Source of the DNA: Amylostereum areolatum
Taxonomy: Eukaryota; Basidiomycota; Agaricomycetes; Russulales; Stereaceae
Direction: 5' to 3'
Assembly: GCA_012932865.1 (NCBI GenBank)
Contig: SAXG01000004.1
Coordinates: forward strand, 1,364,001-1,428,000
DNA length: 64,000 bases
Below are positions 1-9,660 of this stretch, piece by piece. Numbering within the stretch: the stretch's first letter is position 1; each line of letters begins with the position of its first letter. Both the position numbers and the translations under genes were made by a program. Under the pieces are notes generated by a model. That model ran no database searches. It saw only the letters and a program-made list of their open reading frames with translations, and was not told the DNA's origin.

Positions 1-263
1 ACCTACTCGAGACTCTCCAATACCAGGAGTTGAAAGCTCAGAGGTGACAGTAGAAGGTGCACCTTTGGTGTAGGAAACGAGTAAAAGCGGCGAAAGGAAA
101 GCGGTTTAGGAAGTCTTTGGGCTCGTGTCCCCTAGACGAAGAGACAGCCAACAGGTCGAGAAGACTGAGGCAGACCGTCTTGCGATCTCATAACAGAACC
201 ACCCTCCCTCGACAAAATCTTCTCTTGCCGCACAGAGTAACCATTTCGACTGGGGGCTCGTGC

Positions 264-665
264 ATGGAAGATTGGCGCTCGCAAGTACAAGAATTCATCC
301 CCATCAGCCACGACGCTATCATCTCCCTCATCAACGAATCTAAAGACCCTTGGGCCTGGCACAATTGGAAGGTCGCCCTCGGCGTAGAAGAACTTGAAGA
401 CTCCATCATAGACATCCACTTCTATCGCCTCAAAATAAGCGAACAAGGAAACGGAAACCTCTACGTCTACTCCTGCCCATACGTCACCTACCGCTACAAA
501 CTCGAGCAACCCCCAAAAACCTTCTACGCGCCCAACGAGAAAATACCAGTGGACACTCGACACACCCACCGCCTCCTTACACCAGGCAACACCCCCAGCC
601 CCACACCAGAGCCAGAGGTCATCGACCTCACCCAGCCAGAGGTCATCGACCTCACCCACTTATAA
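264..665 (+). CDS. Retrotransposon ORF1 (copy A) with tandem VIDLT motifs
   Basis: This 133-residue ORF precedes Gag in the same reading frame. I chose the first in-frame ATG (264, MEDWRSQVQ), because the open frame further upstream has no ATG. The body resembles no family I recognise. The C-terminus holds an exact tandem repeat, PEVIDLTQ then PEVIDLTH (VIDLT codons at 618-632 and 642-656). V-I-D-L-T is a textbook SUMO-interacting motif core, so SUMO binding is inferred, not shown. The ORF ends in TAA (663-665), but the same frame stays open from 666 through the Gag ATG at 972 and on to the Gag stop. A readthrough product would therefore be an ORF1-linker-Gag fusion. Copy B keeps the same arrangement. 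Whether it is translated alone, by readthrough or after splicing is unknown. Confidence 0.6.
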   Translation: MEDWRSQVQEFIPISHDAIISLINESKDPWAWHNWKVALGVEELEDSIIDIHFYRLKISEQGNGNLYVYSCPYVTYRYKLEQPPKTFYAPNEKIPVDTRHTHRLLTPGNTPSPTPEPEVIDLTQPEVIDLTHL

Positions 666-971
666 ACAATTCCCTCGTTCGGACTCAACGGCTCCAACTC
701 CAGTTCTGACTCCGACACCGACGTTGAGGACGAAAACTGCTACATATATCCCCTCCCTCTAGGCTTCACTGAACGAGGAAACGACTTCTTTGTCCAACTC
801 GGAGACACCACTGTCGAAGTCGCCTTCATAGCAACCCAAACAAGTGGCATCAGTTGGTACTTCGCCAACGAAAGCCAAGACGACCTCACTGAAGCCGACT
901 TCAACCTCATCGCCGCCTCCGCCCTACCACCTGTCACCGACGAAGACTTCTCCGACCTCGACGAACCAATC

Positions 972-2228
972 ATGGCTGCCCAGTGGATCCGCACCGACCC
1001 CCAACCCCCTCTCCCCGCCGAACTTGCCAACTGCACCGAAATCGGTGGAACATGGAACATCGTCATCGGCCAAACTGGCTCTCCCATCCAACACATGAAT
1101 AATGGCACCGACGATGCCTGGCTCATGGAAGTAAATGGCCAATGGGTCGCCATCCCTGCCGTGCTTGTTGCTGCCCTCAACCTGCCACCCCCCACCGTCA
1201 ACGTCACGGCCCCCCCCATCACCGTCAACCCCCCTGCGGTCACTGTTAGTGCCCCAGCCGCCGCCGCCGCCAGACCCCCCCGAAAGAAAGTCCACGCGAA
1301 AACTCCTGAAGGCTTCTCTGGGAAACGAGAGGACTTCAATGACTGGATGCGGTCGTGCGAGGAATACATGCGAGCCGCTGAGGATGACCTCGTGACAGAC
1401 AAGGACAAAGTCCTCTTCATTCTCACCTACATGACGGGGGAGGCAGCACGCACCTGGAAGGCCGAGTATGAGGATGCACACTTGGCCAATGGAGCCATGG
1501 TCGCCTGGGTGGACTTCCACAAAGCACTCAAAGGGGCCTTCACCGACGTCAATGAGCAGCACCGTGCCGCAGTCGAACTGGACGGGTTCAAACAGACGAA
1601 GGGTACCACTGCCCATGAATACTTCGCCAAGTTCGAGCAACTCGCAAGGAAGGCAGGATACTCCACGGCGCAGGACCCTATCCACCTCATGCAGCTGCTC
1701 AAACACAACGTCTACTATCGGACCATCGACTCCATCTACGACAGCGGTCACGTTCCTCAGAGATATGAGGACCTCAAAGAGCGCATCATCCTGATCGACG
1801 GTCTACGACAGGAGCGGGAGGACCTTAAGACCCAGCGCAGTGGACCCGCGCAGAACCAAAAATCCAAAGGACAAGGATCGACCAATGGGCAACAAGGGGG
1901 GCAGGTCCCATGGCGCCGCGATGGAACCGGCACGGTGCACGGTGGCAAAGGTCAGCCAATGGACGTCAACCGTGTCGACATCAAGGGGCGATGCTTCCGC
2001 TGCGGACAGAATGGCCACCAGGTGCGGGACTGCAGGGTGGACGTGAAGAACATCCGAGACATGTGGGGGAGGGACCGGTACACGGAACCACCAAAGCGGG
2101 AGGCTCGAGCACAGACGTTCGAGACGCCCACCGCCTGGGCTAGGAGCCTGTCGGCCGAAGATCGGAAAAGCGTGATGGACGCACTTCAAGCTCAGCCAAA
2201 GGTGGAGGAGAAGAAGGAGGGTTTTTGA
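972..2228 (+). CDS. gag: Gag polyprotein (copy A)
   Basis: Gag is the structural protein that forms the cytoplasmic virus-like particle and binds the element RNA. The protein has 418 residues from ATG 972 (MAAQWIR). A proline/alanine-rich stretch (about residues 65-100) precedes a retrotransposon-gag core of about 200 residues (GFSGKREDFNDWM through FEQLARKAGY). A single CCHC zinc knuckle of spacing C-x2-C-x4-H-x4-C (CFRCGQNGHQVRDC) starts near residue 341. The frame is open 306 bp upstream of the ATG as far as the ORF1 TAA. The last codons are GGT TTT TGA and overlap a GGGTTTT slippery heptamer, so a fraction of ribosomes probably shift into pol. Codon use matches the neighbouring pol. Confidence 0.93.
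   Translation: MAAQWIRTDPQPPLPAELANCTEIGGTWNIVIGQTGSPIQHMNNGTDDAWLMEVNGQWVAIPAVLVAALNLPPPTVNVTAPPITVNPPAVTVSAPAAAAARPPRKKVHAKTPEGFSGKREDFNDWMRSCEEYMRAAEDDLVTDKDKVLFILTYMTGEAARTWKAEYEDAHLANGAMVAWVDFHKALKGAFTDVNEQHRAAVELDGFKQTKGTTAHEYFAKFEQLARKAGYSTAQDPIHLMQLLKHNVYYRTIDSIYDSGHVPQRYEDLKERIILIDGLRQEREDLKTQRSGPAQNQKSKGQGSTNGQQGGQVPWRRDGTGTVHGGKGQPMDVNRVDIKGRCFRCGQNGHQVRDCRVDVKNIRDMWGRDRYTEPPKREARAQTFETPTAWARSLSAEDRKSVMDALQAQPKVEEKKEGF
2219..2228 (+). promoter_or_regulatory. Predicted -1 ribosomal frameshift site at gag/pol junction (copy A)
   Basis: In the gag frame the sequence reads G GGT TTT TGA, so G-GGT-TTT fits the X-XXY-YYZ rule for simultaneous -1 slippage and the zero-frame stop follows at once. 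After slippage the ribosome reads TTG AGG GGG CTG and continues in the pol frame. Pol has no ATG until 2240, which fits a Gag-Pol fusion. The G-rich bases after the stop could start a stimulatory structure, but I did not fold them. Copy B has the same site at 14718-14727. Confidence 0.7.
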
Positions 2229-5200
2229 GGGGGCTGACGATGTACACGGCATCTGAAGCCCAAGTTTCTGTCTCTCGCTCATCTGGTTTTGTGGCGCCTC
2301 GGTGGCCTGGTTCTCGTTTACATATGCGCATTGCTGATTCGGACTGTACTACTACGGGGGATATCCCCATTATGACTTCTCTTACGGACTCTATCGGTAC
2401 GGGCACGCGTCCCGTTGTTATTTTAGATACTCAGGCCTCGATTTGTGAGCCTTCGGCTTTGGATACGGACTCGGTTTTGGATATGGACCCTGTGAAGTCA
2501 GGGACAACGCCGTGCGATGGAAGGGGCACGACGCCCAAATCATGTTATATGGCACCTGGAACGGCTCAATGGACGCTTCGTCGCTTAAGGGAAGACAAAC
2601 CCGAAAGTGCGATTGCAATCCTTCGCATCTGGACACACCACCGACGCCGTGACGAGGCTACTTATGAAGCCATCAAGGAAATAACTGGCATGGGAGACGA
2701 GTTAGCATGTCAAGCTCTACTAGAGCTCGCCACTCCTATGCAGTTCATACGCTCCTCCAGCGCCAAGGAACAAACGGTCATTCCCACACAACTGGTGGTA
2801 AATTCCAAGCGCATTGTCAAAGCTCTCGCACTCCTGGACAGTGGTTGCACTGGCTCGTGTATCAACACGAAGTTTGTGCAGGAAAATCACATCCCCACGC
2901 GACGGACTGCTCGCCCAATCCCAGTACGAAATGCAGACGGCACTCTCAACACAGGAGGTCCCATCACGGAATATGTCACACTTCGCCTAAATATTCAAGA
3001 CCATGAAGAAAACATTGACCTGGCGGTCTCCAATCTAGGAGATACGGACCTTTTCATTGGACATGAGTGGCTAAAGAAGCACAACCCTCACATCGACTGG
3101 AAATCCGGGTCAATTGAATTCGACCGATGCCCTATCAGCTGCTCTCGTCCCCCTCCCCTCCTCAATATCGATGAGGATGAAGAGGAGGAGGAAGAGCCAG
3201 TCCACATGGAAAAAGACGAGCAGCTGTTTGCTTTCGACTGGGATGGCTACAAAGCGACATACCACATCCGGACCCATGCATCGGACATTGCAATTGAAGA
3301 GCACGCTAAGAAAAAGGAACAAACCTTCTCTGAGCGAGTCCCAACGGCGTACCACGAATTCAAGGACATCTTTGACAAAGACGACTTCGACAAGCTCCCT
3401 GAGCGACGCCCATGGGACCACGCCATTGAGCTCACTCCTAACTTCAAACCGGTCGATTGCAAAGTTTACCCCCTCACATTGGACGAGCAGAAGCAACTGG
3501 ACGCCTTTCTGGAAGAGAACCTGAGATCTGGCCGGATCCAACCGTCCAAATCACCCATGGCCTCCCCATTCTTCTTCATCAAGAAAAAAGACGGCTCGCT
3601 ACGTCCTGTGCAGGACTATCGAAAGCTCAATGAGATGACAATAAAGAACCGTTACCCGCTCCCGCTCATCCAAGAATTGGTTGACAAACTTAAAGGAGCA
3701 CGGCACTTTACCAAGCTCGATGTCCGATGGGGGTACAACAATGTTCGGATTAAAGAAGGGGACGAGTGGAAAGCTGCATTTCACACGAACAAAGGTCTCT
3801 ACGAGCCTACGGTCATGTTCTTCGGACTCACCAACTCCCCGTCTACGTTCCAAGCCATGATGAATGACCTGTTCAAAGACTTGATCCATCAAGGAGTCGT
3901 GGTCGTCTATTTGGACGACATCCTCATCTTCACACATACGCTAGAAGAACATCGTCGGATAGTCAAGGAGGTCCTTCGGATCCTGCGAGAAAACAAACTC
4001 TATCTGAAGCCAGAAAAGTGCGAGTTTGAGAAGGCAGAAATCGAATACCTGGGCATGATTGTCGGCGGAGGAAGGGTTCGCATGGATCCAGCAAAGGTCG
4101 CGGCAATCACCAATTGGCCAGCCCCCAAAACGAAGAAACAACTTCAATCGTTTTTGGGCTTTTGCAACTTCTACCGTCGCTTTATCAAGGACTTCAGTGG
4201 CATTGCTCACCCAATGACTAAACTCACTGGGAAGACGGAATGGGTCTGGGACACCCCACAGCAGGAGGCTTTTGAGGAACTCAAGCGACGTATAACATCG
4301 CAGCCAGTTCTAGCAATCCCTACAGACGATGGACAGTTCCGTGTCGAGGCGGACTCCTCTGACTATGCCACGGGCGCCGTACTTTCGCAACAACAGGACA
4401 ATGGCAAATGGCACCCGGTCGCCTTCCTCTCAAAGTCCCTCAGCGAAGCTGAGAGGAACTATGAGATTTATGACAAGGAATTACTGGCTATCATGACGGC
4501 GCTAGAGGAATGGAGACAATACCTCATGGGGGCACGACAGGAGTTTGAAATCTGGTCGGATCATCGCAATCTCACGTACTTCCGCAAGGCGCAGAAGCTA
4601 AATCGGAGACAAGCACGATGGTTAACGGAGCTACAAGAGTATCATTGTACGCTACTCCACAAGCCTGGCAAAACAATGGGTAAACCCGATGCTATTTCCC
4701 GACTAGCGGGCCTTGAGAAGGGGGAGAAAGACAATGAAAACATTGTCCTCCTGAAACCAGAACTCTTTCGCGCCCTCAACCATGCAGGAATTATAACCAA
4801 TGGACCTGACAATGTCTTCATTGAGCGGATTCAGGAGGCTACCTTACTCCGAGACCATGCAGTAGAACGCGCCTTAGCACTCAAAGTGAAGGGATGGCTG
4901 GAACACGCAGATGGAACGATCACCTGGCAACACAGACTCTATGTCCCAAGAGACAAAGGACTCCGTGCAGACATCATCCAAGCTCATCATGACGGCCCGC
5001 TGGTCGGTCATCCAGGACGATACAAGACCCATGAGCTCATCACGCGCAACTACTGGTGGCCTGCCATTAGAGACGATGTCCGGAAATATGTTGAAGGATG
5101 TGAGACCTGCCAACGTACCAAGATTAGACATGATCGCATTGCCGCTCCACTCCACCCACATGACCCGCCACAAGCGCCTTGGGAGCATGTATCCATCGAC

Positions 5201-6358
5201 TTTGTCATGCCGCTCCCAGTCTCGGATGGAAAAGACGCCATCTGCAATGTGAACTGCATGGGTACCAAGCAGGTTGTATTCTGGGCCACGACCAAAGACC
5301 TAACGGAGGACGAACTCGCCTTTGAGTACCTACGCGAGGTGGTCCCCCATCATGGAATTCCTAGAAAGATCGTCAGCGACCGTGGCAGCGTGTTTGTCTC
5401 CAAATTCACCACGGCATTGTTCCAACTGTTAGGCATTGAAGGGAACCCGTCCACGGCGTATCACCCTCAGACGGATGGACAGACCGAACGCTCCAACATG
5501 ACCATGGAAAACTACCTTCGCATCTTCGTCAATCAACGACAGGACAATTGGACACGTTACCTCCCACTTGCCATGACTGCGCTCAACAACATGGTCCATA
5601 GTTCGATTGGGATGTCTCCCAACTTTGCCAACTATGGTCGGGAACTCTACCTGGGGACAAACCCTCGACGTGAGACAGACAACCCATCGGCGAACGAGTT
5701 TGCACAACGCATGCGAGACATCTATGAGGAAGCCCGCTCTGCGCTAAAGGCAGCACAGGACGATCAAAAGTGCTTTTACGATCGCAAGAAGGACGAACCA
5801 ATAGATTACAAAATTGGCGACTTCGTCTGGCTGGAAGCCAAGACCAGAGATGGCCAAACCGTAATCAAAACGGCACGTCCTATGCAAAAGCTAGATGACA
5901 AGCGCTTTGGTCCTTTCGAAATCCTGGAAAAAGTCGGAGCATCGGCTTACAAACTTCGCCTCCCTGCATCCTGGTCACGAAAACATCCGGTCTTCAACGA
6001 GTCCCTCCTATCCCCACACAACGGTCCCGCCTTTGACAATCAGAAAGCACCTGCACCTCCACCCCCAGAGTTAGTCCAAGGAGAGGAAGTCTATGAGGTC
6101 GAAAGGATTATAGACTCCAAGAAAGTTGGTCGCGGCTTCAAGTACCTTGTCAAATGGAAAGGCTACCCAGACAATGACAATACTTGGGAACCTCTTGCCA
6201 ATCTCCAGAATGCCAAGAAACGTATCGACAACTTCCACCGCGAGCACCCGGGTGCCCCGAAACCTGCACGCCTTAATCGTTGGGAACTCCTGGCGGAAGA
6301 AGAAGCTGGATCTGATTGCGACGAGGACGTCGAATCTAAGGAAGGGGTGATGTCATGA
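2225..6358 (+). CDS. pol: Pol polyprotein: PR-RT-RNaseH-INT-chromodomain (copy A)
   Basis: Pol supplies the enzymes of retrotransposition. The open frame has 1377 codons, entered from gag by -1 shift. Residues 1-190 are an unassigned linker. The aspartic protease active site is LLDSGCTGS (Asp205). RT has the YLDD box (from residue 562) inside VVVYLDDILIF. RNase H contains VEADSSDYATGAV (Asp710). Integrase has an HHCC-type zinc region (GHPGRYKTHEL through CETCQRTK) and the DD35E triad: Asp992 in SIDFVMPLP, Asp1052 in VSDRGS and Glu1088 in DGQTERS. A chromodomain follows (about 1288-1335; FKYLVKWKGY, NTWEP), which in this lineage guides integration to marked chromatin. The last codons run through the polypurine tract into the 3' LTR, with the stop 8 bp inside it. 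Copy A keeps all catalytic residues. Confidence 0.95.
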   Translation: MRGLTMYTASEAQVSVSRSSGFVAPRWPGSRLHMRIADSDCTTTGDIPIMTSLTDSIGTGTRPVVILDTQASICEPSALDTDSVLDMDPVKSGTTPCDGRGTTPKSCYMAPGTAQWTLRRLREDKPESAIAILRIWTHHRRRDEATYEAIKEITGMGDELACQALLELATPMQFIRSSSAKEQTVIPTQLVVNSKRIVKALALLDSGCTGSCINTKFVQENHIPTRRTARPIPVRNADGTLNTGGPITEYVTLRLNIQDHEENIDLAVSNLGDTDLFIGHEWLKKHNPHIDWKSGSIEFDRCPISCSRPPPLLNIDEDEEEEEEPVHMEKDEQLFAFDWDGYKATYHIRTHASDIAIEEHAKKKEQTFSERVPTAYHEFKDIFDKDDFDKLPERRPWDHAIELTPNFKPVDCKVYPLTLDEQKQLDAFLEENLRSGRIQPSKSPMASPFFFIKKKDGSLRPVQDYRKLNEMTIKNRYPLPLIQELVDKLKGARHFTKLDVRWGYNNVRIKEGDEWKAAFHTNKGLYEPTVMFFGLTNSPSTFQAMMNDLFKDLIHQGVVVVYLDDILIFTHTLEEHRRIVKEVLRILRENKLYLKPEKCEFEKAEIEYLGMIVGGGRVRMDPAKVAAITNWPAPKTKKQLQSFLGFCNFYRRFIKDFSGIAHPMTKLTGKTEWVWDTPQQEAFEELKRRITSQPVLAIPTDDGQFRVEADSSDYATGAVLSQQQDNGKWHPVAFLSKSLSEAERNYEIYDKELLAIMTALEEWRQYLMGARQEFEIWSDHRNLTYFRKAQKLNRRQARWLTELQEYHCTLLHKPGKTMGKPDAISRLAGLEKGEKDNENIVLLKPELFRALNHAGIITNGPDNVFIERIQEATLLRDHAVERALALKVKGWLEHADGTITWQHRLYVPRDKGLRADIIQAHHDGPLVGHPGRYKTHELITRNYWWPAIRDDVRKYVEGCETCQRTKIRHDRIAAPLHPHDPPQAPWEHVSIDFVMPLPVSDGKDAICNVNCMGTKQVVFWATTKDLTEDELAFEYLREVVPHHGIPRKIVSDRGSVFVSKFTTALFQLLGIEGNPSTAYHPQTDGQTERSNMTMENYLRIFVNQRQDNWTRYLPLAMTALNNMVHSSIGMSPNFANYGRELYLGTNPRRETDNPSANEFAQRMRDIYEEARSALKAAQDDQKCFYDRKKDEPIDYKIGDFVWLEAKTRDGQTVIKTARPMQKLDDKRFGPFEILEKVGASAYKLRLPASWSRKHPVFNESLLSPHNGPAFDNQKAPAPPPPELVQGEEVYEVERIIDSKKVGRGFKYLVKWKGYPDNDNTWEPLANLQNAKKRIDNFHREHPGAPKPARLNRWELLAEEEAGSDCDEDVESKEGVMS

Positions 6359-6807
6359 ACGGTCTATAATTTTCTTTTTACTTTACATCGGTTACACGCT
6401 TTAGGACTTATCGACTTATCACCGGGCCGGCTCCACCTTGGCCCGGACCCGGCTCATCTATATCCCGCCCGGACCCACGTGACTCATCTCGGTCCGGGTC
6501 TGACTCCTTTCTCTTGACTCATGCTGTACGATACTGACTCATGCTGTGCTCTTTTACATACGACTGCTTACTTATACTTGGTCTGCTTACTGATCGCCGT
6601 GTATTGGTTGCTTACCTAAGTCTCTCTCCTCTTGTGTATATAAGGCTCGCTCTCGCTGTACATATTCCTTATCTTGAGCTAGTCAATCCTACCGACTTTG
6701 CTTGCTTTCCCTCGTCTGTCGCCGTGTCTGATCGGCTCCCCTCTGTCGTCCTCTTCCTCTGTCAGCTTTGTCGTAACTTGGTGCTGTCGCACTAGTCGTT
6801 GCTGACA
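6351..6807 (+). repeat. 3' LTR of copy A (457 bp, TG...CA)
   Basis: It starts TGTCATGAAC directly after the purine-rich tract AAGGAAGGGGTGA and ends GCTGACA. Its length equals both LTRs of copy B. I see four differences from the copy B 3' LTR, including ATCTTGAGCT (6671-6680) where copy B has ATCTCGAGCT in the predicted RNA 5' end. A TATATAAGG box lies at about 6637. This LTR could promote rightward transcription toward the gene that starts at 7053. Confidence 0.95.
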
Positions 6808-7052
6808 CTTAGCGCGTCGCACGATCGAAGCGAGTTAACAGCGCTTGCCGTGACGTCGGATCATGTGACTTTCATTGTTCTGAATGCCGATTGAATCGTG
6901 AACGCGAAGGATGTCTCATCTCTTGTTCCCTCCCACCACTTGCCAACAGGCGCCCAAACTTCAACATAAAATGCTTGTCTCCGGTGCCCTCTTCGACCTG
7001 GCACCCTCCTCGTCTTTTTTTCTGCTCTCATCTTTTCAGATCTCTCACCCTC

Positions 7053-8414
7053 ATGCCTTCCGACACTGTCAGCTTCGACGACTTCGACGCCGTCATGGTC
7101 TCAGCCATGAACCGGGACAGCTCACCCGTCGAAATGGAGGATGACCCCACCAACGTCCCTTCGCAACCGTCTCGCAAACGTGCTCGTACGGACAACGGGA
7201 ACGAGGACAGCGACGACGACGACTCGGACGCTTCTCCTCAGAGCGCTGCACCACCTGCATCTGGTCTGACTGCTGTGGCTGCCGCTCCCACCAGTGCACC
7301 TGTCGCTGATGCTGGCGCGAGCAACCTCCTCGCTTTTGTCCATCGCGAAGCCAGGCTCAAGCAGATTCCTGGCGATCAGGTCAAGCAGCTTGAAGCCTTT
7401 GCGGCGGTACGTGTGCACTCCTCTCACTGACAACGACAACATGCTAACATCATCACTTCTCAAGGACTCGCATGCCATGAAGCTCGTCAAGCTCTTCATG
7501 CAAAACCTTGAGATCATGAACAGTCTCTCGAAGATCGTTGTAGCGACGCCCCCGTTCGCGGTCTCCGACGCGTTGTCGGTTTGTCGTTCCCGTTCCTCCC
7601 CCGGCCATTGCTGATGATATTCTTTAGACGAACCTGAAAGAATTTGGCATCGCAGCCATGCTCGTCCCGAACATCTCAAATTATAGAAACGAGCCAACGC
7701 GCATCGTTCTTGTGAGTGCTCGTTCTCAGGACTCAGAATCAACTTTGACATGCATTACAGGATGTTGCGAAGACATTGCGCTTCGACCTCCCGCCAAACA
7801 TCGAGAACCTACCTTCAGACTGGGCCAAGGTCACGACCGCCGCAGGGTACGAGATCACGCAGATCCGGGCATCATTCAAGAAAATTGTACGTCTTCATTT
7901 CCCCTCGTGCAGTACAATTCTTATACTACATAGATCCTCAAAAGTCTCGAGGGCGAAGGCAAAGACCACGTCAATATCTTTGCTCTCACCCAGCAGCTCG
8001 CATCCAAGGCCAAGGTGACCGTGACCATCCCCCTCTGCTGCCGTGTGGCTCTGCTGGTGCGTAGCGCACATATCTTCTCGAGCGACTTCCTGATTGTGGC
8101 CTTTAGCGCCGCATGCACACATTAGATCTGTCGTTGCGTTTCTGGACCCGTGTCGATGAACGCTTGGCTCGTCTCCGTAAGGATGCAGGCAATGACAAGG
8201 CCAAACTCGTGAAGTGAGTGTTTGACTATTAAATGTCTTCCGGTCTAACGCTACATGCTTTAGGGCCTACAAGGCTATCTTGAAAACCGATATGGAGTGC
8301 CATGGCGCGAACCTCCCCGGGATGGACACTATTCCTGCTGACGAGGTTCTGAACAGCCGCCAGCTCCAGGTGGTCTCCGTTATTGACGGGCCATCCCCGA
8401 GCAATGAGAACTGA
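7053..8414 (+). CDS. Uncharacterised conserved-looking protein, 7 exons
   Basis: Exons: 7053-7406, 7465-7578, 7628-7711, 7761-7886, 7934-8056, 8107-8213, 8264-8414. All junctions are GT-AG and keep one frame, giving 352 residues, which strongly supports a real gene. I recognise no family. The N-terminal 100 residues are acidic and low complexity, with a basic patch (SRKRAR) before an acidic run (NEDSDDDDSD), so nuclear localisation is possible. The rest is mixed helical sequence, for example FALTQQLASKAKV and LRFWTRVDERLARLRKDA. Several introns have CTAAC-type branch sites. The start is the first ATG after a pyrimidine-rich leader. It begins only 245 bp right of the copy A LTR, so LTR-driven transcription could reach it. 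An intact frame beside fresh transposons suggests the gene is still maintained. Confidence 0.7.
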
Positions 8415-9496
8415 TCGGCCAAACGTACCTACACTTCGTTCATATTACTGCCCCCAATAACAATGCCTATTATACCCACCCAAAATACCTAACATTGAGC
8501 AACTGCGTGATGTGATATAACAAGCTAACAAGCGGGATACATGTGGAAAACTGCGGGTGCAGGACTGCCTGGAGGGTAGGAACCACGTCTCGCTACAGCT
8601 CGTACCCACCCGATTCTCCAGCTGATGTCCATAGGACTCTGGAACGACGGTGAGGCCATTTCTGCATCAAGCTGGCCACCACGCAACATCATCCTGACAC
8701 ACATGGCTTGACAGCCTGATCGCGATGGCGTGACCATGTGTCTCCCAGGTGTCAGCCGTGCCGAGGTGTACGCTGGATGAGCCACCGGGGGCAGAAGTCC
8801 ATTTAAGCTGCTATGAAATGTATCAGAAATGGAGACTGAAAGGACAAATTTCGATAAGGTGTTATCGTCTCGAAAACGGATGTGAAATGCCAAAAGTTGA
8901 ATGGGAAGTAAAGCGAAGGATATTAAAGGAGAGTTTTGCATTTCGAATGTGTTTCCTTGCGCCGAAAATGCATTGCCCATGTGACATTCCAAGTACCTGT
9001 CGGCGGAGGAGAGACCGGTCCGAAACCAAACATTCCCGATGGGCCTTAGCGTGCAGAGAACCCACTTGAAATGTCCATTTTTGGATGTGTTTCGGTCAAG
9101 CGATAACGGACCTGAAATGTTACTTCTCCATTCAGGCGTAGCCTCTCCAAAATGAGCCTGAAATTCAACATTCCGCATCGGTTTTAGGTGCACTTTTATC
9201 CGACAGGAACATATTATTTTAAATTCATGACCGCTCCGCTTTTTTTACATCAGATACCATGGGTATCTAATTGGTTATCATCCTGTTGAGAATGTATTTG
9301 AAACTTAAAACTTCAAATGTATAATTATGTCAGCGCCAGCGCCAGCGACCAGCGACCAGCTCCCGCTGGTAGTGACCAGCGTCGGCGCAGCTCCCGCTGC
9401 CAGCACGGCGCCGGTAGGTTGCTGCCGCCGACAGCGCCATCCATCAGCGCACACAGTGAGGCTCGCAGTGGGTCGGCGGGGTCTGGCAGGTCATCG
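8415..9496. other. Non-coding stretch with degenerate GAATGT/GAAATG words
   Basis: No gene is recognised. Between about 8810 and 9190 short words recur at irregular spacing on both strands (GAAATG, GGAATGT, CATTTCGAA, ATTTCAGG), which looks like a decayed tandem or transposon-derived repeat. The 222-codon open frame on the minus strand across it has no protein-like composition. Confidence 0.35.
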
Positions 9497-9660
9497 TCAA
9501 CGTGTGCTGGAAGAGGAAATGGGCGAAGGCGGTGGGTGGGTAGGAGGGCTGGGGAATGGCTCGTTTTGGAAACTGTTATTGAGGAGCAGGTTGCCGGGTT
9601 CGATGTCGCGGTGGACGAGGTCTTTAGCGTGGAGCGAGCTAAGGAGCGTGTTAAACAAGC
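9497..9660 (-). pseudogene. Protein-kinase-like fragment
   Basis: One minus-strand frame reads SLHAKDLVHRDIEPGNLLL (9575-9640 region). This is the subdomain VIb catalytic loop of eukaryotic protein kinases, H-R-D-x-K-P-x-N, with the conserved lysine replaced by glutamate. The frame then runs into a proline/serine tail and stops near 9497. No glycine loop, DFG motif or activation segment is found in any nearby frame. I read it as a relic; chance resemblance is possible because the match is short. Confidence 0.35.

Larger units (their letters stand above)
1..6807 (+). mobile_element. Ty3/gypsy chromovirus copy A (5' LTR cut off by window edge)
   Basis: This is an LTR retrotransposon of the chromovirus lineage. 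The window opens inside its untranslated leader: base 1 equals base 12500 of the complete copy B, and the two copies stay colinear at an offset of 12499 to the end of the 3' LTR, with no net insertion or deletion. The order is small ORF1, Gag with zinc knuckle, then Pol with protease, reverse transcriptase, RNase H, integrase and chromodomain, then polypurine tract and 3' LTR. All reading frames are open and the protease, RT and integrase catalytic residues are present, so Pol looks potentially active. The missing 5' LTR lies outside the window. The 3' flank begins CTTAG; a target-site duplication cannot be tested here. Confidence 0.97.

Noticed and set aside
57..263. Extending ORF1 of the retrotransposon upstream of ATG 264
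   Set aside because: The frame is open but contains no ATG; the sequence is basic and leader-like.
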